This document shows, in pieces, positions 13,053 through 25,225 of a DNA stretch of 64,000 bases. Every line of letters begins with the position of its first letter. The first letter of the stretch is position 1. The notes under the pieces are model-generated. The model had not been told where the DNA came from, ran no database searches, and saw only the letters and a program-made list of their open reading frames with translations. Position numbers and translations under genes: made by a program. This DNA is from Cadophora sp. MPI-SDFR-AT-0126 (Eukaryota; Ascomycota; Leotiomycetes; Helotiales; Ploettnerulaceae), in contig JAGMVK010000005.1 in NCBI GenBank assembly GCA_020747065.1, positions 1,612,001 through 1,676,000 of the forward strand, read 5' to 3'.

Positions 13053-15848
13053 TTAGATGCCTGAGCTGGTGCCAAACGATACGTTATGACCGCTCGAAGA
13101 AGCATGGGAAACCGTATGGCGCAACGTGTGGTGAGAAGACGCACCAAATCTCCCACTGGCTCCGCTCGCCTCGCTCGTGTTGCTCAGATTACTTGCTCTG
13201 AGAAGAGAAGGCGTAGCTATATTCATTGCCTCCCTTTCTTCCTGTGATATCGGTATACCAGTGAGAATTGGTTTGAACATCTTCCCTGGAGGAGCGAAAA
13301 TGATGCCTGCTTTTTCCAATCTGGTTTGACGGCCAGTCCACTTCAACCCAAGCTTAATTATAGGTGGGCGCGTTTGCTTAGCTTTACCGATTAGAGTAAT
13401 AGGAAATTCTAGCTCCTCTAGTGGTCGAATTAGTACAGCTACCCAGCCATGGCAGGATTTGCGTACCATCTAATCCATACATAAAGCTCTTGTTGGCAAA
13501 ACTTGCTTCTACTCCAGGGATGAACGAAAATGGCATCCGAACTCTGCCAATGTGGCTTTCTAATCCTGCGACACGATCGTATAAATCGACATCAATCCAC
13601 TTCGAGTTTTTCGGGAGGGTAATGCTGAATGTTTTATTCCAGACGGGATCTTGTGACTTCGGGAAAACATCCGTCTTCAATTCCAGAACCCTCATCTGTC
13701 CAAGACGGGTTGCAGCGAAGAGGACTAATTTGACGAGTAGACTTGGCTTTCCAAATGTTGATTTGGGTAGGGCCGTGGCAGACATGACTGTCATATCCAT
13801 GGCATCGTCAACTTCTGAGCCCGAGAGCGTCCTTTCTGCTGTCTGCCAGTCCCTGAGCGCCCTCAAAGCTTCAGCTCGGATTACCGGCCGAACAGCACGC
13901 CAATCTCGGACAAATAGAACTGCATTTTCAACTTCATCCCAGACAGCTAGTTGTTTGTCAATCCAGGCACTTCGTACATTCTAGAAAATTGTCGAGTCAG
14001 CACTAACATTGAAAGGAGAGGATATGGAAAGGAGAGGACACAAGGCCTGAGACTGATCCAAAGCACCTAGAGAATAGACATCAAAGACGAAGGGTATTGT
14101 GCAAGGGCTCGAAACAATCCGAACAAAGATATATTCAGGGATCACCCACCATATTCTTGTCCTTCCAGAGTATTTCAAGTTCATGACACGACCTGCTGAT
14201 GTATGTGCGTCCTTGAAAGATATAAGAGAAAGCTTCGAGCATGCCCATGATATATGTAAGAAGTCGGTAGTAGCTCTTCTGGCAGAACTCAAATTCTTGT
14301 GCCGGGAATTGATAAGTATCATCCAGAGCAGCTGCCGTAGTATATTCGAAATACAGAGCATCCATATCACTGAAAGCTTCAGAGACTTGAGCATGCTGAT
14401 CTTGGAGCAACATGAACTTTGACACGGCCTTCGACATGGAATCCAAACATCTAGAAGCATCATTGATAATACCGGCGCTTTGCGAGGGATTTTTATGCTC
14501 GAAGGTTACTCGCAGCAGACTCATGAGTCTCTCAATCACTTCGTTGCATCTCGGCGCAGTCTCATGAGCCATGGCCGAGAAAGAGGTTGGCTCTAGTAGG
14601 GATGCGATATCTTCTCGGCCTTTGTATTGCGCCTGTATGGATTTTGGGAGCCAAGAATACGCTCGGGGTCCAGTATTAGGGTTCTGCATTCGTTCAATAG
14701 TCCTTCTACTGGCTTCAGCATCCACGGCATCCAGGATGTACTTGTTGAAATTCTGGTCGATCTGCTCATCGTATCCTTCCTCAAAGGTGTAGGCAGGTGG
14801 AGCCTTGGATGTTGCTGCCATTGGCTCAATTGGCTCGCTGTGGCTCATGACTATTGAAGCTTGTTCCAGAGACTGGACTTTCTCCTCAATTGTTTCGCGC
14901 TTAGCCCCAGGTGTGTAACCCGGTAGCTCATCTTCCTTGTCGTTGATGTTGACGACTGCAAAATCTCGAGACAATAGAGTTTTCACTCTCCTACTTCATC
15001 GAATGGCTCGGTTGCACCATTAATTCCTGTAAGGTTATCCTTGATCCAACTGTCGATGAAAAAGAAGTTGTTCTGAACCAAGCCTTTTGGTATGTCAAAT
15101 TTCTGAAGTTCTGCTTGCAAGTCCTCCCAATGTCCTGCAACAGATTGAATGTCTGACACGTTGCTCAAGGCACTTGAGATTTTCTGTCTAAGAGGGCTTG
15201 ATATTAATGTTAGCGACTGTAAAACCGCGAAACGAATATTTCCCCATCTGTCCTAAGCGCCATGAAAGTAACGCGGCTGTGGATATCTATGTACCAACTT
15301 GAATCACCGCAAGCTAACATCCGTGACAAGGCAATATAGCTTGGTAGGGCTCTGACTCAGAGACCTGGATTCTCGCATGGCATGTTGGAGGTGCAACACA
15401 ATTTTCGCGAAGGAGTACGCAACGGAATGCTCGGCAACATACCCTTGAAGGACTTCGAGAAATGAAGACAACCGACCAACTTGGTCTGAAATCCTATCTT
15501 TGATAGCAGCCACTGCATCAAAGCTGACTTGAAAAGACCTGAGGCTATAGAAGAATCCATCTAGTTGCTCCAAGACCTGGTTGCATGCTTCATTCTGTGT
15601 GTTGATGACCCATTCGTCGGTAGCTGAAAGTTGACAGCCTTGAACAACATCGAGTGTCAAGCGTAGCACCCCGATCATAGATAGTACTGCATCAGAAAGT
15701 GGCTTGAGCTGAGGGGGGGCTTGTGACAGGACTCGGTATTTCTACGGTCGAGTCAGAGAGGGTGATGGAGGAATTTAGCTTTAATACACACCGTCCATGC
15801 CGTCTCTATCACGTCCCTCAGACCACAGTTGTTGGGTGGATGATTCAT
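13053..15848 (-). CDS. C2-domain protein of unknown function, about 790 aa
   Basis: Multi-exon gene; exons read as 15792-15848, ~15320-15741, 15018-15216, 14150-14964, 13467-13980 and 13053-13417. All junctions are in phase except the exon 2 donor, which I could not fix. The first ~500 residues are helical, with no motif I recognise; they include a proline-rich PPAYTFEEG segment, a DELPGYTPG segment and long helices rich in Q, E and L. The fifth exon encodes a C2-like domain: ALPKSTFGKPSLLVKLVLFA, then FPKSQDPVWNKTFSITLPK and IDVDLYDRVAGLESHIGRV. This is the usual C2 strand pattern (xxDPxWNxTF, xVxLYDxD), hence probable phospholipid or protein binding. The tail is Ser/Gly/His rich. The 13418-13466 intron is 49 nt with a TACTAAT branch site. 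Start 15848 overlaps an upstream ORF by ATGA (see 15845-16066). Possible vesicle or membrane-trafficking role is inference only. Confidence 0.7.
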
Positions 15849-16066
15849 TTTGACCGATCTAGGCTATGATGGACTGACAGCCCGGCGTGAGAATCAAGGG
15901 ATCCGTTCTGATATATAGCCACAACAGCATGTTGGCCAAGCCCATCTCCTTGCTCCAAGTACTGTGCCTCATCTTGGTTGGTCGGTGGACAGCCCTGAAT
16001 CCCTAGGCAGTTGATGAAATTATGGCTGTGCAACATTGTCCTTGGTGGGAGAATATTACATTGCAT
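15845..16066 (-). CDS. 73-codon upstream ORF ending in an ATGA overlap with the C2-protein gene
   Basis: ATG at 16066; the frame stops with TGA at 15847-15845, which overlaps the ATG of the C2-domain gene (15848-15846) in the sequence ATGA. The peptide includes NFINCLGIQGCPPTN and DEAQYLEQGDGLG, which look protein-like rather than random, but I recognise no family. Three readings are possible: a uORF that couples by termination-reinitiation, an additional 5' exon of the same gene joined by an intron I have missed, or a chance frame. Just upstream a GTAAGT donor (16196) and a CCTAG acceptor (ending 16075) outline a 122-nt leader intron. Confidence 0.35.
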   Translation of the reverse strand: MQCNILPPRTMLHSHNFINCLGIQGCPPTNQDEAQYLEQGDGLGQHAVVAIYQNGSLDSHAGLSVHHSLDRSK

Positions 16067-16074
16067 AAATTTGC

Positions 16075-16837
16075 CTAGGCATGAACAAAAGGAGAAAGGA
16101 GAGAAAATTGTATCTCGTGTAAGGTTGTGAAAGCTTCCCAGGTCGACTGGGAAAATGCCGGCTTTCTTTCAGTGTGCGGCAATGCGGCCGACTTACCGCG
16201 TTAAGGACCTGAACGCGTCTCGATGTTCTCGCCTGTAAAACCATCTCCAGAACGATTGATTAACTTCGATACTTTGGAGACATTCAGTGGCTATTAGAGG
16301 AGAGGGTAAGTTCCATTCTTTGTGTTAAAGTACAAGTATAGCTAATCACACAACAGAAATACGAAACCTCTTACTATTGCTGCACTGATCTCATCTGGAA
16401 GAAGAAGCGTGAATTAGAAGCCGAAGAAACCTACAAGTTCAAGGCCGACAATCACAGGTCAGGTACGGAAGCCACTTATTCAACCAGATCGCTCTACTTC
16501 ATTATGTTTCTATGCTTCCCCTTTTCTGTGGGCTTGAGCTGTGGAACGTATGATTACGTCCATTAGATGTAGTCAACATCGCCAAGCCCAAGATAGCGTC
16601 CTCTCTGCCCACAGCTTTCTTAAACAAGATAATTGTCATGCCATGCCAAAACCATTCAACATTTTATATTCGAGAACTTTTGCTGATTTGGAGAAGCTAC
16701 ATTTTTGCAGACCTCAAGGGTGACTTTCAGTTCGCTCCGCAAGAGCAGTAAGAAGGAGCCTCCAGCAAACTTTGTTTGCAAAGTCAGAGACTTGAATTTC
16801 ATGCAAACTAGCACGGCTTCTCAAGGTTAAGACAAAC
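16075..16837. other. divergent leader/promoter region (possible 5' leader intron 16075-16196 on - strand)
   Basis: The minus strand shows a good donor GTAAGT at 16196-16191 and an acceptor at 16075-16076, consistent with a spliced 5' leader of the C2-protein gene. The plus strand carries the promoter and leader of the histone-fold gene. A small dyad GCAAAC-TTT-GTTTGC lies near 16763. No further gene is seen. Confidence 0.4.
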
Positions 16838-17565
16838 ATGCCTTATAATACTGCTCCAATTCCTCCTCGGAAGGAAGCTACCGGAACAACCCAGCTTCCT
16901 CGTGAGATCCACGGCCCCAGCCTCTCACCAAGACATGTGCTAACCCTTCGAAGTATCCCGTGTCAAGAAGATGATACAAGTTGATTCGGATATCCATGCC
17001 TGTTCCAACTCTGCTGCCTTCGTCATTACGGTTGCTACGGTAAGTCCGTTCTTTCTTTCTCCGAGAGACGGGATAGTGAGCATGTCACTGACAAATCCGG
17101 TAGGAGATGTTCATTCAGTACCTCTCTGAACAAGCCCACAACGTCGTCCGCTCTGAGAAGAAGCCTCGCCGTAACATTCAATACCGAGATCTTGGTATGC
17201 ATCTCTTTAAAACGTATCCCAGGCATAGCTAATCCTTTTCAGCCAACGCTGTGGCTCACCACGACAATCTGGAATTCCTCGTCGATATTGTCCCCAAGAC
17301 AATCCCATACAAGGAAGCCAAGAAGATAGCATCCAGCAAGACTAATGGCGAGAATTCCGTCGAGGCCGGCCAAACCACCCTCGACGTGCTGAAGCCCACC
17401 GCAAACGGCACTAATGGATTTGGAGCCCACGACACCTCGATGGATGATGATGAAGCTGACGATCCGAATGCGCAGTTAGAGAAGGAGAGCCGTCGTGTTC
17501 GATTGAGCACAGGATCGACCATTTCTGAGGCTCAGAATCAGAGTCAAGATGTTGAGATGAACTGA
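16838..17565 (+). CDS. histone-fold subunit, Dpb3/POLE4/CHRAC-type, 187 aa
   Basis: Four exons: 16838-16901, 16954-17039, 17104-17194 and 17243-17565; phases sum to 188 codons. The histone fold (residues ~20-100) reads LSRVKKMIQVDSDIHACSNS, AAFVITVATEMFIQYLSEQA and PRRNIQYRDLANAVAHHDNL. This is the CBF/NF-YC-like fold of the small subunits of DNA polymerase epsilon (Dpb3, POLE4) and of the CHRAC chromatin remodeller. The LPxSRVKKxIxxDxD opening and the RDLAxAV helix are diagnostic. After the fold comes a low-complexity acidic tail containing DDDEADDPN. It pairs with an NF-YB-like partner (Dpb4) in the nucleus and contributes to DNA binding and histone handling. An NF-YC (HapE) identity is unlikely because the specific NF-YC sequence is absent. 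Which complex it serves is not decided by sequence. Confidence 0.85.
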
Positions 17566-17909
17566 TTTCTTGATATTTGGGAAGGGGAAGTTACACGACC
17601 CAGTCATGACTATTGCATGTATTTTAGAAAAGCTTCGGCTTGGGATAGAGGTTACGCGTATGATTCGCTGGTAGCTTCAAGGTGGACCTATTCATGATCA
17701 CGAATTCTGTTTCTTCGCAATTTATGACGACCATATGTGTGAAATTACCAAGTCCCATGTGAGATTTGCCACTTTTTCTCCATATCAACAGTATCTATCC
17801 AGCAAGCGCCAATACTTTTCGTATCTCCCAGACCATAACGCCGTCTGATATGCAGAACCGAAGCCAGCCATATTTTGTACCCCGTCCAGGGGATTTCAGG
17901 CCATCTTGC
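17566..17909. other. convergent 3' intergenic region
   Basis: 344 bases between the ends of the histone-fold gene and the U2A' gene. Nothing recognised beyond 3' untranslated sequence. Confidence 0.6.
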
Positions 17910-18917
17910 TCACTCTTCCATGTCATCCGCACCCTGAGCAGCAGCTGGTACACGTCCCTCATTCAACTCCTGTTCCAGACGAATGATATCCTGCAAGCTC
18001 TTCGCGTTCCTGATTAGCTCCTCTACCTTCTTGCGCTCCTTCTCGGTCAACTTGATGCGGTAGTTCTTCGACGTTGAAGCTGCTGCTGACCCATTTGCTG
18101 AAGGGATGTCAAAGGTCTTCGACTTGACACCCATAATCTGCCAGTGCATTAGCGATTGACCGGTGACGAACATCGCAGAAAATACCTTAGAAGCTAACGC
18201 AGATGGCTCAGCAGGAGTACCAAACAGCTCCTTGGCCTTTTCGCGCTCTACATCCTTAACTTTCTTATAATCGAAGAATCGGACAGTCGGACACCTCCAG
18301 ATCACCCAGTACCGGTAATTCTACAAACCCATTAGCCACTCCGTATTGCTTTTCCGAGAAATAAAGAACCGCACCTCTTTCCTCGTAACAGGATTCTCCA
18401 ACAGGACCAAGTGTGTAAGGTGATGAAAAGTAGCCAGAACATCCAAATCAGCCAGCTCTGCAAAGTTGTTCGCCGTCAGGACCAGGGTTGTGAGATTGGG
18501 TATCGAGTTCGAGAGAGAAGGTTGGATGCTTGCGATTCTATTGCGTGCCAGCAGTAGAGTTCGTAATCGTGCTGATAGAGGGAAGTTCCCTAGAACTTGA
18601 ATATCGTTATCGGTGAAGTCGATTGCATCGTGGGGCTATTGCATTATTATCAGCGCCAATTCCTCGTAATGACAAGATCTCTGTCCAACGAGGCAGAACT
18701 CGTCAGGGCAAAGAAAACTTACACCGGCAACACCAAGATTCTCAATGGCGGGAATTTTATGGCCTGCAGAAGTACAAAAGTTCGATATCAACTCAGCTCG
18801 CCTCAAAGTGTAGTATCATGTTCTTTTCAGGTACGCACCTCGGAGATCAAGCTCGCGCTCTTTGAGTGGGTTGAGGTAGGAGAGGGAAGATTGGATCAGG
18901 TCTGCCGTGAGACGCAT
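17910..18917 (-). CDS. lea1: U2 snRNP A' protein (Lea1-type), 247 aa
   Basis: Five exons: 18839-18917, 18723-18763, 18375-18635, 18186-18320 and 17910-18137; phases sum to 248 codons. The N-terminus MRLTADLIQSSLSYLNPLKE and ELDLRGxKIPAIENLGV is the standard U2A' start. Leucine-rich repeats follow (FTDNDIQVLGNFPLSARLRT, LLLARNRI, LVLTANNFAEL, LVLLENPV), then the conserved LRR-cap RYWVIWRCPTVRFFDY. The C-terminal helix contains LTEKERKKVEELI. The protein binds U2B'' and U2 snRNA stem-loop IV in the spliceosome. The last intron (18138-18185, 48 nt) is a multiple of three without a stop, so reading through it keeps the frame; the join SALASK|IMGVKSKTFD shows that it is an intron. Confidence 0.92.
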
Positions 18918-19304
18918 TGTGTCGCTTTACCTGCTGTTTTCCGTAGATGTAGAGGGAAGGGGGACGGTCCAGCAGCCGGGGCTGTGTTGGGTTGCGCTTG
19001 GTGGTTATTGTTGACAAGGCTGAGGCGGTTCCCCTCCACCCAAATCTCGACGTTCAAAAAGTTAGCGAGCTAAGCCTAATCGGGGTTGTTCACACTCGAA
19101 GACTATGGCAGTAATGTCACGGATCGCAAACTGAGAGCGAAGACAAGAGACTCATTGTATAGCATAGGTAACGCATTACGATTTATGCGTGCTGCCATCC
19201 GTCGTGTCTGAATTTCACCACATTATTGCATGTGTTGCTTAGCCTAGCATCACTACATGCTCCTTGTCCCAACGCCTTTCGACTGCTCAAGTATATCTTA
19301 GACA
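18918..19304. other. intergenic: U2A' promoter and Vps15 3' end
   Basis: 387 bases between two minus-strand genes. Nothing recognised beyond leader and 3' sequence. Confidence 0.6.
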
Positions 19305-22300
19305 CTATTGAAATACAAACACAACGCCAGACCGATCAACTGACACCATCATCCCATAGGGAGATTCTAGGAATGCAATATTGAGAATCGAATCCAGGTG
19401 AGATCTCAAAAGCTGCTGTTGCTGAAGAGAGATCACCGTTGATCTAGGGGGTCGCCCGCTTGATGTCTTGCCCGCATTTGACGTTCGAGAACTAGCCCCT
19501 GCGTTAGGAGCGGTTGGTCCTGGCCTTGGTATTCGCTCTGCATTGAGTGTTATCGAGGCTGTTGGATGTGTAGAGGTAAAGGTTGGCTTCAGCTCTTCGG
19601 CATCAAGTCCACTGACAACCATGGAATTTTCCACTCGAGAGACGTCCCAGAACCGGATCTTCTTGTCGGATCCTCCTGTAATGATAAACCCATATTTCGA
19701 CTCCCGGTTATCATCGTAGGAGTCAGTTCCTGCTACCATGGCTCGCATACCTCGGTCAGAATTGCTGGACCCGTTGGGCTCTAATGCTGTTGCAAATCGT
19801 CCAAGCATACCCTCAGGACGGTCTTCATCAACAGGCCAGGGCTCATACGCCTTGGGTCCGTCTCTACTACCCCCTACCCGATATACCTCTCGACATTGGA
19901 CCTTTTCAACATCCCATACAGTCATCTCTCCGTGGCCACTACCACCCGCAACGCAAACCCATCTGCCGCGCCCCTTGGTGGGATGTAAACACATCCTGTA
20001 AATTGCGGTAGCTCCTGGCACTCCCCAAGCTCTCAGGCGAACCTTGAATCGTAGATCCCACAGATCCAGTACTCCATGAGATGTTCCTAAGAGCAGCCAC
20101 TGGCGTCGTTTATCCACAATGAAACAAGTCGGTGTTCCGTGATGAACAGGATTATCCAAGGTGTACAGAATTTCCATTGTCCGAAGATCGATAGCAATGA
20201 CTCGTGATCGATTCGTGGCAACAAGCAAAATCGAGTTCGTCTCGACCTTGAAGTGATCAGACCAGATAGCCATTTCTCCCTTGGGCAGCTGGTACTCGCG
20301 CAGAATCCGCAATTTACCGTATCTCACTGTACTATTCGCCTGAATAGACTCGACTCTAACTACATTAACGCTGCCATCACTACCACAGCTAATGAAAGAG
20401 TGGGTGTTTTCAACAAAGCAGAGAGCGGTGATTCGAGCGTCGTTGGCATGTTTGTGTGTTTGTCTGGAGCGATATGCAATGTTGCGCTCAAGTCGTCCAG
20501 TATCCCAGACTTTCACACATCCGTCATCTCCACCTGTGAGAAAGAACAAATCATCAGGAGCAACGGCAATGTGATGCACCGGCCCAGTATGCTCCGAGAA
20601 AGTAGCCACCAAGGTACCTTCGGGCTTCCAGGGGCGATCCGGAGTTTGTGACGATCCTTTGCTGATGTTCTTTCGCCTGCTCGAGGTTGCAATCATGGGG
20701 CCAAACTCGGCAATATCATTCGGGTAGTTGTCAACATACATTGTATCCAGCATTCTCAGTATGCTTGGATCATTGCCAGCATAGGTATGTGCTCCTCGAA
20801 AGCGAATCTGGTCATGGCCGTCCCTCTCTTTCTCTTTCGCTAGTGCTAATACGGACGAATCACCTTTGTTGTGAGCAAATGGTCCTTCTACTCTACCAAA
20901 TACGTTTGCCGATGTCATTCCAGTCTCAGGGAACGATTTCGTGGAGTCCTTGCGGTTCATCAAGTTGATAGCACTAGACTTGTGGCGAATGCCATGATGC
21001 ATCTCCCTGTCTCTGGAATTCGCACTTGAACCTGTGACCGGTACAGAACCACCCTCATCATCGCTACCCTTGCCATTTGGTACCTTCACTTGGAGAGATG
21101 TTCGATGAGATCCTTGATCGAGAGCCAGTGGCTCTATATCCTTGGGAGATGAAGAGATGACTGAGGACGGAGAAACAGGAGACCGACCAGCACGACCATT
21201 TACCGTCGTGGATAATGAACCAACCTGACTGCTAAGTCGAGCCTTGTGGCTATTGAAGGCGGAGCGCCTTCTTCGCGCAATTGAATCGTCGATTGTCATC
21301 GAAGCGTCAAGCAACGCATCGGCAATTGTATGCGGAACCCGGTCACTGCCATCCGATCCACTGTTTAGCCGTCGAAGAGGCTCATCCAAAGGTTGCTGCT
21401 CATCAAAGATGACGGTCTGAGGAGTAATTCCAATGTTGCGAAGATTAATCACATTGTTAAGATATGCTGGGTGCTGTGTGGTTTCTCGTGCTTTAGACAT
21501 TGCCAGTCGCCAGATATACTCCCTCAAAGCAAGCAACTTGAAGTCATCATCGCTCCCAAGGCCCATGTTCCTCAGTTTCGCTAGCCATTGCTCATCCTCT
21601 TCATTCTTTGGGACCCTCTGGAGCGCATGGTGGCCAGAATCCGTGCCATGAGATGGCATGATCCCAAAATTGTTGGAGTCGAGCGCGAACGTTCGCAATT
21701 GAGGGACCGGTTTCCAGAATATACCGCGGTCAACCTTAGTCGCCCAAGTCACGGAAAGGTCCAAAATGGCGCGCGGCATTGGCTTCTTCAGGTTGTCAAG
21801 CAGACCAAGCTCGGAGAAGTCATTGGCAGCTGTTTTAAGGAATGGCCTGATCAAAGGATGAACGATGCATTGAGTGTCGGCGATGGAAAGAAAAATTGTT
21901 GCGGATGACAGAAACATAGCAGCCGCCTCGCGAATCCAAATGTTGGGATGCATCGTGAACCGGGCTACAATCTCAACGAGTTCCCAGATCTTGGATCTCT
22001 GAAAGAGACCTAATTCTGCCATGCTGGCGAGTGATCGAAGTGCACTGGCGATAACAAACTCTTCGGGGTCGGTCAACGCCTGAACCATCAATGGCAGGAT
22101 GAACTCCTCAAGACTTGTACCTCCAAGAAATGTTGCGACCCCTACAATTGTCTCAAAAAAGGCACACTTAAGCATCCAGTTTCGATCATTGAGATAGGTG
22201 TTTAAGTGACTCAAGATAATATCATTCGAGTCTGCCGTTCCGAAGAACATACACAATTCCGGTACTGAGCCCAGGAACGCGCGTCTGACAGCTGAATCAC

Positions 22301-24071
22301 TATCAGTGATCAGTGCCTTGGTATGGGTCTCGAACAGCTCAATAAGCTCGACTCTGGAATTATCGAAAAGGCCCTGGATCTCTGCACCTGCAGTACTGCC
22401 ATCTTCTGCTTCTGGATCTGCTGTGGGTAAGGACCCGTCTGCCCTTAAGGTGGCAACCATGTCAAGAAACCGGGAAGCAGAAGTCGCAAGACTGCCTAAA
22501 CAAGCCGCATAGGTTGCTCGAACTAATGGTCTAGGCTCCGAAGGAGATCCAGGGAGGAATATTTGCATTCGAGGTAAGATGTACTCTGGGAATACATGAG
22601 CATTGACAGGAGATACGACAGTGACCAGGGCCATCAGCTGAGTCAACGTCCGTATTGCAGCTACCTTGACAATATCAACTTTGTCATTAAGCAAGGTCAC
22701 TAGATAAGGTAGCACTCTATCGAGCTTTGCTTCATCGGTCAGGCGTTCAGCAAAGGCTAACAGGATATCGCAGGCTCGTACTTTAGCTGTAGCTCGTGCA
22801 GTATTTCGAATGGACGACACCACCAAGGCAAGAAAAATGAGGGTGCCATCGTCCGTTGGCCTCGTCTCAACGATGGATGATTGATGCTCATTGTTCGGGA
22901 TGTTGAGATGCACAGGCAGGACTTTCAAGCCACTGGCCGTGCATGAAACGTTTCTGACTGTTCTCTTCTCATTCTCATACCCCAGGAAATAAGAAATTTT
23001 GTCGAAATCGTAATAGATTCGGTCTATTCGTTCGTCGGCTTCCCCCAAGTTAGCTGTAGCTCCTGATATTGGCGTTCTTCCTGAAGATGGATCTGTAATC
23101 AGGCCCATGTATTGATGCAGAAAACTATAGAAATAATCTGGAAAGACTTTTTTTCTCCAGAACTCAAGATACTGCTCTGCTGTATATCTGGACTCTGGGC
23201 TGACATTGATCATGTGGGAAACCATTTCCCGAACGTCTTTGTCGGCGATCCTACTCAACTGGGTCGTGACTGGATCGAATTCCCCCCTTTTGTACTTGTA
23301 GAGCTGGCTCAGGTTGAAAATGGGCGATTCCAAAAATAGTTCCGCGATCACACACCCCACACTGAACACGTCCATGGCCCATGTAATCTGTGCCTTCGGG
23401 TCCGGGACCTCACCAGCTGCTAGAAAACGCTCAGGAGCAAGGTAGCAAGTCCGTCTTCCAGCTGTGTCGAAGAAATAAGAGAAATCCGCTGGGTTATCTT
23501 CCGGAAGAGTCGTAGGTTTGAATGATGAGGAGAAGTCCGACAAGTAAAGCCAATTCCATGAGGTAACCAACGTGTTCTCGGTCTTGATATCCCCATGGTA
23601 AATGTCCCGAGCGTGACAGTCGCGAACCCCGCATAACAGCTGGAAAGCAAGCCATTTCTTCTCGATGTCTTCCAGAAAAGGTCGGGTGCTCATGCGATCG
23701 TAAATGGAGCTGTAGAGATATTGTCGAACGAGAAATCCCCCAGTTTCGGTCTCAACGATTCGTTGGTAGGCAAGTGCATTCGGAACATCTGCGAGTGCCT
23801 TTCTTTCCTCTGAGTGAAGATATTAGCATTTGCACTGCTGGTTGTATCACCCGTACTGACGTATGATCTTCCGTTTGTATTTCTCGAGCCTCATGGCATA
23901 TGGTTTAACGACCACTTTCACGAGAACCAAGCCATCTTGATGACGCGCCCGTATGCTCTTCATGAACCGCGCACCTCCCATAGACTTTTCATACGCTAGG
24001 TCCGAGAGCTCTGGGACATCGATGCCCGCAGAGCCCGCATTGAGCGTCGTGAGGGAGAAGCCTTGTCCCAT
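19305..24071 (-). CDS. vps15: Vps15, pseudokinase-like regulatory subunit of PI3-kinase Vps34, 1571 aa
   Basis: Two exons: 23861-24071 and 19305-23809 (GTCAGT donor; 1572 codons). The N-terminus MGQGFSL gives a myristoylation glycine at position 2. The kinase domain is the Vps15 type: no glycine-rich loop, a lysine in VLVKVVVKP, catalytic loop HGDIKTENTLVTSWNWLYLSDF with the DFG glycine replaced, and RTCYLAPERF. Next come HEAT-like helical repeats (roughly residues 350-750) and a long serine-rich linker. The C-terminus is a WD40 propeller: EHTGPVHHIAVAPDDLFFLT, KVWDTGRLE, GTSHGVLDLWDLRFKVRLRA and IITGGSDKKIRFWDVSR. Vps15 anchors and activates Vps34 on endosome, autophagosome and vacuole membranes. 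Length is within the usual filamentous-fungal range. The exon is intact. Confidence 0.96.
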
Positions 24072-24613
24072 GGTTGTGAAGCGTCGAAGGTCATCTGGGC
24101 AAAGACATGGATGGAGGTGGAGGAAGCTTAGGACATGTTTGGATTTCGTCAAGTTGCAGCACTGCTTGGTGGCGCGATTTAAGTCGTGATCTTGTGGGCA
24201 AGAAGCATCGATTACTGTTTGCTCAGGCTGCGCTCATTCGTGAGACTTTGAAGTGTTCATCAAGTTCCTGGCCTGGCCTTGCCTCGCCTTTCCGCCTTGT
24301 GTATGAAGGTACGGTACCTTGACAGCCTGACCAAAGTCCCCTGTACGGTGACCCAGTTTCAACCAATGAGGCAGTATTCACAGCATCACCTGCCAACCTT
24401 CCCATTTTGCCTTGCTGCACATTTGTCAAGTATTTCACGCCAATGTCTGTTACATTTTTTTCTTCGCCAAAAACTTATTTCATTCATACTGCAAGCCTCA
24501 AGACCTGGCTAACGCGCAAACGATTGTCAGAATATGCTTTTTGGGTGTTCCTTCCTACCGACTCCGCGCAGAGATCATTCCACCGTTCCGTAACGATACA
24601 CATATTTCCTGAT
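24072..24613. other. intergenic: Vps15 promoter
   Basis: 542 bases between two minus-strand genes; pyrimidine-rich blocks near 24440-24480. No gene motif was seen in the short frames on the plus strand. Confidence 0.55.
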
Positions 24614-25225
24614 CTACGCCTTGCCCTTTCTTCTCAATTCTTCCTCCTCCTCAGCTTGAATTTGAGCATCGATCTTTGCACCTCTGCTAGGGTCGTTGCC
24701 GTGCATCTTGGCCTGCTGAAAGTTAGACACAGACTTGAAGCAATCAAAATGCAGATTTCAAAGCTACATAATCCTTTCAGGACTTGTAACTTGAAGTGCT
24801 GCAACCCTGCAAAGGCTAGAAAATAATCAAATAGAGAGACTTACGGGGAGGGTAGGGTCTTTCTTTAATGCGCGTGTCTCCTCGCTTTCTTCCTCTTCTT
24901 CGTTCTCACGCTGAAGTCTTGTAAGTATGGCTGTTCATCTACATGGACTGGCCCTGCTAGGATTTCGTTGGTGGGATTCACCTGCTCCTCGCGAGCGAGC
25001 TTGTTAGCGATGGTTCTCTCGTCCTCTTGAAGAAGATTGTCAGCGCTGAAAGCATTTCAGGTTGATGTCATGTAACTTACTAGAGTCATTGGCCTTGTGA
25101 CTATTCTCTTTGCCCTCGTGGAATCTGCTGTCTTTCTTCTCCTGTTCCAACTCAGACTGGGGAACGTTCTTCTGGTCTCCGTCTTCGTAGACCTGAGAGT
25201 TTCCGACGTTTGAAGTTCCACTCAT
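24614..25225 (-). CDS. small acidic conserved fungal protein, 117 or 118 aa
   Basis: Four exons: 25081-25225, 24982-25025, 24845-24910 and 24614-24715 (or 24712). Phases sum to 119 or 118 codons. The protein is hydrophilic with no membrane segment: an N-terminus rich in Q, E, D and K, a central ERTIANKLAREEQ helix, an acidic ENEEEEESEETRALKKD run, and a C-terminal AKMHGNDPSRGAKIDAQIQA box followed by EEEEELRRKGKA. The MHGN-P-S-GAKID box looks like a conserved motif shared by small fungal proteins, but I cannot name the family. The last intron ends in a tandem acceptor (TTTCAGCAG), so two products differing by one glutamine are expected. The first acceptor (CAAG|AG GAC) is inferred from phase and is less certain. 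Function unknown. Confidence 0.7.
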